Source: Chloroflexi bacterium TMED70 (GTDB lineage: Bacteria; Chloroflexota; Dehalococcoidia; Lucifugimonadales; Lucifugimonadaceae). From it: a stretch of 9,047 nt of DNA. Each line of letters starts with the position of its first letter. The stretch's first letter is position 1. Below the pieces are notes generated by a model. It was not told where the DNA came from and searched no databases. It worked only from the letters and a program-made list of their open reading frames with translations. The position numbers were made by a program, and so were the translations under genes. Where the stretch lies: NCBI GenBank assembly GCA_002171675.1, contig NHDX01000046.1, positions 1 through 9,047 of the forward strand, read 5' to 3'. Shown piece after piece: positions 5,835 to 9,047 of the stretch.

Positions 5835-7493
5835 TTACTCATCTAATAATTCATCATGAGGTAAAGTCCATGGAGCTCTTCCAGCAAATGGCCTTGGTAC
5901 TTCATTAGTATCAATCATATTTACATCTATCAATGTTGGTTTCTTTGCAGCAATAGCTTCTTCTATAGCTTCATTGACTTTGGTAGGATCATTAACAGTA
6001 ATTCCTTTAGCACCATAAGTCTCAGCCATTTTAGCAAAATCAGGATTTACAAAACTGGTTTCGTAATCTCCACCCCAATCTAACTCAAGATCTCTTCTCA
6101 CGTTTCCGTAATAGCCATCATTGAATATTACTCCAACAATATTAATTCCATATTTTACTGCTGTTGATAGTTCTTGCACGTTATACATAAATCCACCGTC
6201 TCCAGAAACAGATACAACTGGAGTATCAGGTTTAGCTACTTTTGCTCCTATAGCAGTTGGAAAAGCCCAACCTAAGTTTCCAGAATAACCTGAATCAAAG
6301 TAAGTTGAAGTATTATATGTTTTAAATGCAGCTCTAGAATAATATCCCATTTGTGTCATATCCCAAACTGAAATCGTTTCTCTAGGCATTCCATCTCTTA
6401 AAGAATTAAGTATCTCGTGTTGAGGGTGTAATCCTTCAGCACCAGAATCAAGTATGTCTCTAATTCTCTTTACTTCTGCAGCTGGGGAGTCTAAATTTGT
6501 ACCACCCATTTGTTTTGTAACTTCAATGATTTTTTTAATTGAAACTTTTGCATCACCAATAACAGGAAGTACATCTTTATGAAATTTTCCTATTTCTGAT
6601 TCATCTATCTCTACTTGAATTTTTTTTGTATTTTCAGCAGCTGGATATCTTATTGCAAATCTTGATCCTAAAATTATTATTAAGTCACTTTTCTCCATTA
6701 ACTCTTTTATTTGACCTTCACCAGTTAATCCAGAACCTAAAGAATTAGGATGCTCATCTGATATAACCCCTTTTGCAGCGGCACTTGTAATTACTGGTAT
6801 GTTAGTCAGTTCTGTAAGTTCTTTCAGTTCATCTTCAGCTTCAGATCTTATAACTCCTGTTCCAGCATAGATCAAAGGATTCTTAGCACTTACTATTAGT
6901 TTTACAGCTTCAGCAATTGCATCATTATTTGGTTGAGTTCTTTCAAATGTTGATGCTTCAAGTAATTGAACTTCTTCACTCTCAACCATTGTTTCAGGAG
7001 GCATCTCTATCTCAACTGGCCTTGGTCTTCCATTTTTAAGTTGACTGAAAGCTTCTGAAACACCTTGTGGAATCTCATGAGGTCTTAATAATCTCTTTTG
7101 AAATTTTGTTACTGGCTTTATGGTTTCTAACTGGTCATTAACTTCATGTAGACCACCCATGTCCTTACCAATAGTTGCTCTAGGAATTTGTCCTGCTATC
7201 ATAAGTACTCTTGAATTTGAAGAATATGCAGTAGATAAACCTGCAGCAGCATTATATAAACCAGGACCAGGAACAACCATTGCAACTCCAATTCCTCGAC
7301 TCGCTCTTGCATAGCCATCTGCCATATAAGAGGTCGCCTGTTCATGTCTAGGTACGATCATTTTTATATTTTTATTTCTTCTTAAGGCATCAACTACACC
7401 ATACATTTGAACACCTGGAAGGCCAAATATAACTTCAACACCTTCTCTTTCTAAAGAACTTATTAGTGCATCTCCACCAGAAATTTTACTCAT
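5835..7493 (-). CDS. Thiamine-diphosphate-dependent enzyme, acetolactate-synthase-like
   Basis: The 552-residue protein has the three-domain layout of the acetolactate synthase/benzoylformate decarboxylase group. The N-terminal pyrimidine-binding domain covers about 1-170, with GGDALISSL, FGLPG at 23-27, and the catalytic-type Glu51 in RHEQATSYMADGYAR. The middle domain covers about 190-325. The C-terminal diphosphate-binding domain has GDGG at 431-434 and FNDG at 457-460 (the usual NN is ND here), followed by YYGNVRR. Enzymes of this group decarboxylate 2-keto acids and often ligate the product to a carbonyl acceptor. I would not call it IlvB: no IlvN regulatory-subunit gene follows, and the GGLHEVNDQL segment at 113-122 recalls uncharacterised ThDP proteins rather than biosynthetic synthases. 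The start is firm, with AGGAG 6 bases before the ATG. It lies 12 bases behind the GMC oxidoreductase gene, so the two are probably co-transcribed and functionally linked. Substrate unknown. Confidence 0.9.
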   Translation of the reverse strand: MSKISGGDALISSLEREGVEVIFGLPGVQMYGVVDALRRNKNIKMIVPRHEQATSYMADGYARASRGIGVAMVVPGPGLYNAAAGLSTAYSSNSRVLMIAGQIPRATIGKDMGGLHEVNDQLETIKPVTKFQKRLLRPHEIPQGVSEAFSQLKNGRPRPVEIEMPPETMVESEEVQLLEASTFERTQPNNDAIAEAVKLIVSAKNPLIYAGTGVIRSEAEDELKELTELTNIPVITSAAAKGVISDEHPNSLGSGLTGEGQIKELMEKSDLIIILGSRFAIRYPAAENTKKIQVEIDESEIGKFHKDVLPVIGDAKVSIKKIIEVTKQMGGTNLDSPAAEVKRIRDILDSGAEGLHPQHEILNSLRDGMPRETISVWDMTQMGYYSRAAFKTYNTSTYFDSGYSGNLGWAFPTAIGAKVAKPDTPVVSVSGDGGFMYNVQELSTAVKYGINIVGVIFNDGYYGNVRRDLELDWGGDYETSFVNPDFAKMAETYGAKGITVNDPTKVNEAIEEAIAAKKPTLIDVNMIDTNEVPRPFAGRAPWTLPHDELLDE

Positions 7494-7499
7494 TTTTAT

Positions 7500-7504
7500 C
7501 TCCT
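7500..7504 (-). promoter_or_regulatory. Strong Shine-Dalgarno fixing the start of the ThDP-enzyme gene
   Basis: On the minus strand AGGAG (7504-7500), within GAGGAG, follows directly after the GMC gene stop codon and leaves 6 bases (ATAAAA) to the ATG at 7493. It is the only consensus-like ribosome site that I find ahead of a gene in this window. It settles the start and suggests independent, efficient translation of the second gene of the pair. Confidence 0.8.
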
Positions 7505-7505
7505 C

Positions 7506-9044
7506 TTACCATAAATCTATTATTCTTTCAGCAATAAGCATTACTGTTGCATTTGTATTTGCTCTTATGCAGTCTGGCATTATTGATGCATCAACTACTT
7601 TAAGATTTTGTGCTCCTATAACTGAACCTGATTGATCAACAACTGCTAAAGGGTCATTGCCCATTTTACAAGTTCCACTACTATGGTGCCCCGTAACCAT
7701 CTTTCCATGCAACCATTTTTTTAGTAGTTTATCATCTTTTCTTATACTTATATCGGGATGGAGCATTTCGCCAACATATTTTTGGAATTCATTATGTTCT
7801 CCAATTTTCTCTAAAATTTTAATACCTTCTATAAATCTGTTTATATCATTTTCAGTACTAAGATAGTTGTAAGATAATTTAGGATAATCATCAGGATTGT
7901 CATCGTTTAAAAAAACTTCACCAGAGCTTTCTTCAAGATTAAGAGTTAGGTTGGCCTTAATTCCCTCGGGGACCTCAGGGTTTCCATTGTTTCTTGTACT
8001 TGAGTTCATATATACAATCATGTCATTTATAAAATTTGAATTATTAGATGTATATCTAAGACCCATTGCAACTCTTGAATAATTAGTTTTGGGGTTTGTA
8101 TAACCCTCTGTAGGTTCCCAAGCAACATATAACATCGGATGATCCCTTAAATTCTTTCCTACACCAGGTAAATCAATTACTGGATTAATGCCATGTTTTA
8201 TAAATTTTTCAGGATCACCAACTCCAGAATTCAATAACAATTTTGGTGATTCAATAGCTCCAGCAGAAATAATAATATCATCAGAATAAATATTAAATTT
8301 CTGATTATTTGATTCTAACTCTAGACCAATAGCTTTGGTTCCCTCAAATATTATTTTTTTTACGTATGCATTACTCTTAATATTTAAATTTGGTCTATGC
8401 CTTATATCAGCTAAATAGGTAATTGAAGTACTTTGTCTTACTCCATCAATTTGATTGAATCCTAATGGACCAACTCCTGTTGAATCAGGTTTGTTATGAT
8501 CTGGACATGCCGGAAAACCATAGTCAACACAAGAGTTGTAAAAAGCTCTATGCACATCATCCCATTCTTGCTCAGGGACTCTTTTTACTTTGATGTATCC
8601 TGAATTCCCATGATAATCTTCATTGGAATAATCTATATCATTTTCAAATTTCTTAAAGTATGGAAGTACTTTTTCAAAAGACCAATGTTCATTTCCAAAT
8701 TCAGCCCATCTGTCATAATCTTCTCTTACGCCTCTAAGAAGAATTTGAGCATTAATCGATGAAGAGCCTCCTATAACCTTTCCTCTGGGAATTCTGATAA
8801 ATGGGCCATCTTTAGTACTCTCGCCTTTATATGCCCAATTATGAGGGTCTAACTCTTGAGAAGCTGGCATTTCTAAGTTTCCATGACCATAATATACGTT
8901 TTCTGGTATAGATTCTAAATTGCTATAATCATTACCAGCTTCAATAAGTAAAATATTTCTACTAGTATCTTCAGAAAGCCTATTTGCTAAAATTGAGCCA
9001 GCAGATCCTGAACCAACAATTACAGTATCAAAAATATTAGACAT
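7506..9044 (-). CDS. GMC-family FAD-dependent oxidoreductase (choline dehydrogenase-like)
   Basis: GMC (glucose-methanol-choline) enzymes oxidise alcohols to aldehydes or ketones with FAD, passing electrons to oxygen or to the respiratory chain. The 512-residue protein is full length for the bacterial family. It has the N-terminal FAD loop VIVGSGSAGS at 8-17 (GxGxxG) with ribose-binding-type Glu35 in LLIEAG, the first GMC signature RGKVIGGSSSINAQ at 87-100, the second signature GAIESPKLLLNSGVG at 262-276, GVGKNLRDHP at 294-303, and the C-terminal GHHSSGTCKMG at 452-462 with the probable catalytic base His454. The final VVDASIMPDCIRANTNAT segment holds the usual second active-site position, an Asn here as in choline dehydrogenase-like members. 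I see no signal peptide or membrane anchor, so it is probably cytoplasmic. The ATG at 9044 gives the normal N-terminus, but its promoter and ribosome site are beyond the right edge. The substrate cannot be inferred. The downstream ThDP enzyme is the best clue. Confidence 0.93.
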   Translation of the reverse strand: MSNIFDTVIVGSGSAGSILANRLSEDTSRNILLIEAGNDYSNLESIPENVYYGHGNLEMPASQELDPHNWAYKGESTKDGPFIRIPRGKVIGGSSSINAQILLRGVREDYDRWAEFGNEHWSFEKVLPYFKKFENDIDYSNEDYHGNSGYIKVKRVPEQEWDDVHRAFYNSCVDYGFPACPDHNKPDSTGVGPLGFNQIDGVRQSTSITYLADIRHRPNLNIKSNAYVKKIIFEGTKAIGLELESNNQKFNIYSDDIIISAGAIESPKLLLNSGVGDPEKFIKHGINPVIDLPGVGKNLRDHPMLYVAWEPTEGYTNPKTNYSRVAMGLRYTSNNSNFINDMIVYMNSSTRNNGNPEVPEGIKANLTLNLEESSGEVFLNDDNPDDYPKLSYNYLSTENDINRFIEGIKILEKIGEHNEFQKYVGEMLHPDISIRKDDKLLKKWLHGKMVTGHHSSGTCKMGNDPLAVVDQSGSVIGAQNLKVVDASIMPDCIRANTNATVMLIAERIIDLW

Positions 9045-9047
9045 TAT

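Noticed and set aside
5825..5863. Possible terminator at the end of the ThDP-enzyme gene: CTCAT/ATGAG stem near the stop codon followed by a run of seven T on the minus strand
   Set aside because: The stem is only 5 pairs with a 13-base loop, and 5 bases separate it from the T run. That is too weak to call an intrinsic terminator, although it could slow polymerase ahead of lepA.
5835..7493. Calling the ThDP enzyme acetolactate synthase IlvB
   Set aside because: No ilvN or other branched-chain gene is nearby, the neighbour is a GMC oxidoreductase, and key substrate-site residues cannot be assigned by eye, so a generic name is safer.
7120..8082. Plus-strand open frames of 61-69 codons inside the ThDP-enzyme and GMC genes
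   Set aside because: All are antisense to strongly conserved coding sequence. The proline- and serine-rich translations are what the complement of such genes gives.

Overview
The window looks like a piece of a compact, AT-rich bacterial chromosome; by eye roughly one third of bases are G or C. It is almost completely coding. Seven full-length genes and one gene cut by the left edge are separated by gaps of 12, 16, 98 and 116 bases or by small overlaps. Most starts lack a good Shine-Dalgarno sequence. The gene mix is housekeeping isoprenoid, ribosome and nucleotide-sugar genes next to catabolic enolase-superfamily, thiamine-diphosphate and GMC oxidoreductase genes. Together with the rsmA-ispE order, this would fit a streamlined free-living marine bacterium, possibly an AT-rich relative of the SAR202/Dehalococcoidia branch of Chloroflexota. 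That assignment is inferred from memory of gene content and order and is not proven by the sequence.

Left block (1-2981, all minus strand, transcribed right to left): an enolase-superfamily dehydratase/cycloisomerase-like enzyme, then rsmA (16S rRNA dimethyladenosine transferase), then ispE (CDP-ME kinase of the MEP isoprenoid pathway), then the start of an unrecognised small membrane protein that leaves the window. Gaps are +16, -8 and -4 bases, so this reads as one operon with translational coupling at its downstream end.

Middle (2982-5736): a 116-base divergent promoter region separates the left operon from galU (UTP-glucose-1-phosphate uridylyltransferase), the only plus-strand gene. galU runs tail-to-tail into lepA (elongation factor 4). 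Their two TAG stop codons share one CTAG palindrome, leaving no room for a conventional intergenic terminator.

Right block (5737-9047, minus strand): a GMC-family FAD alcohol dehydrogenase/oxidase is followed after 12 bases, through the only strong Shine-Dalgarno in the window, by an acetolactate-synthase-like thiamine-diphosphate enzyme. These two form a likely catabolic pair. A 98-base gap with a good -10 box then leads into lepA.

I see no tRNA, rRNA, CRISPR array, transposase, prophage gene or obvious foreign island. I found no clear sign of a wholly new system. The points most worth checking are the uncalled membrane ORF at the left edge, the catabolic enolase at the head of the rsmA-ispE operon, the GMC/ThDP enzyme pair of unknown substrate, and the shared stop-codon palindrome.
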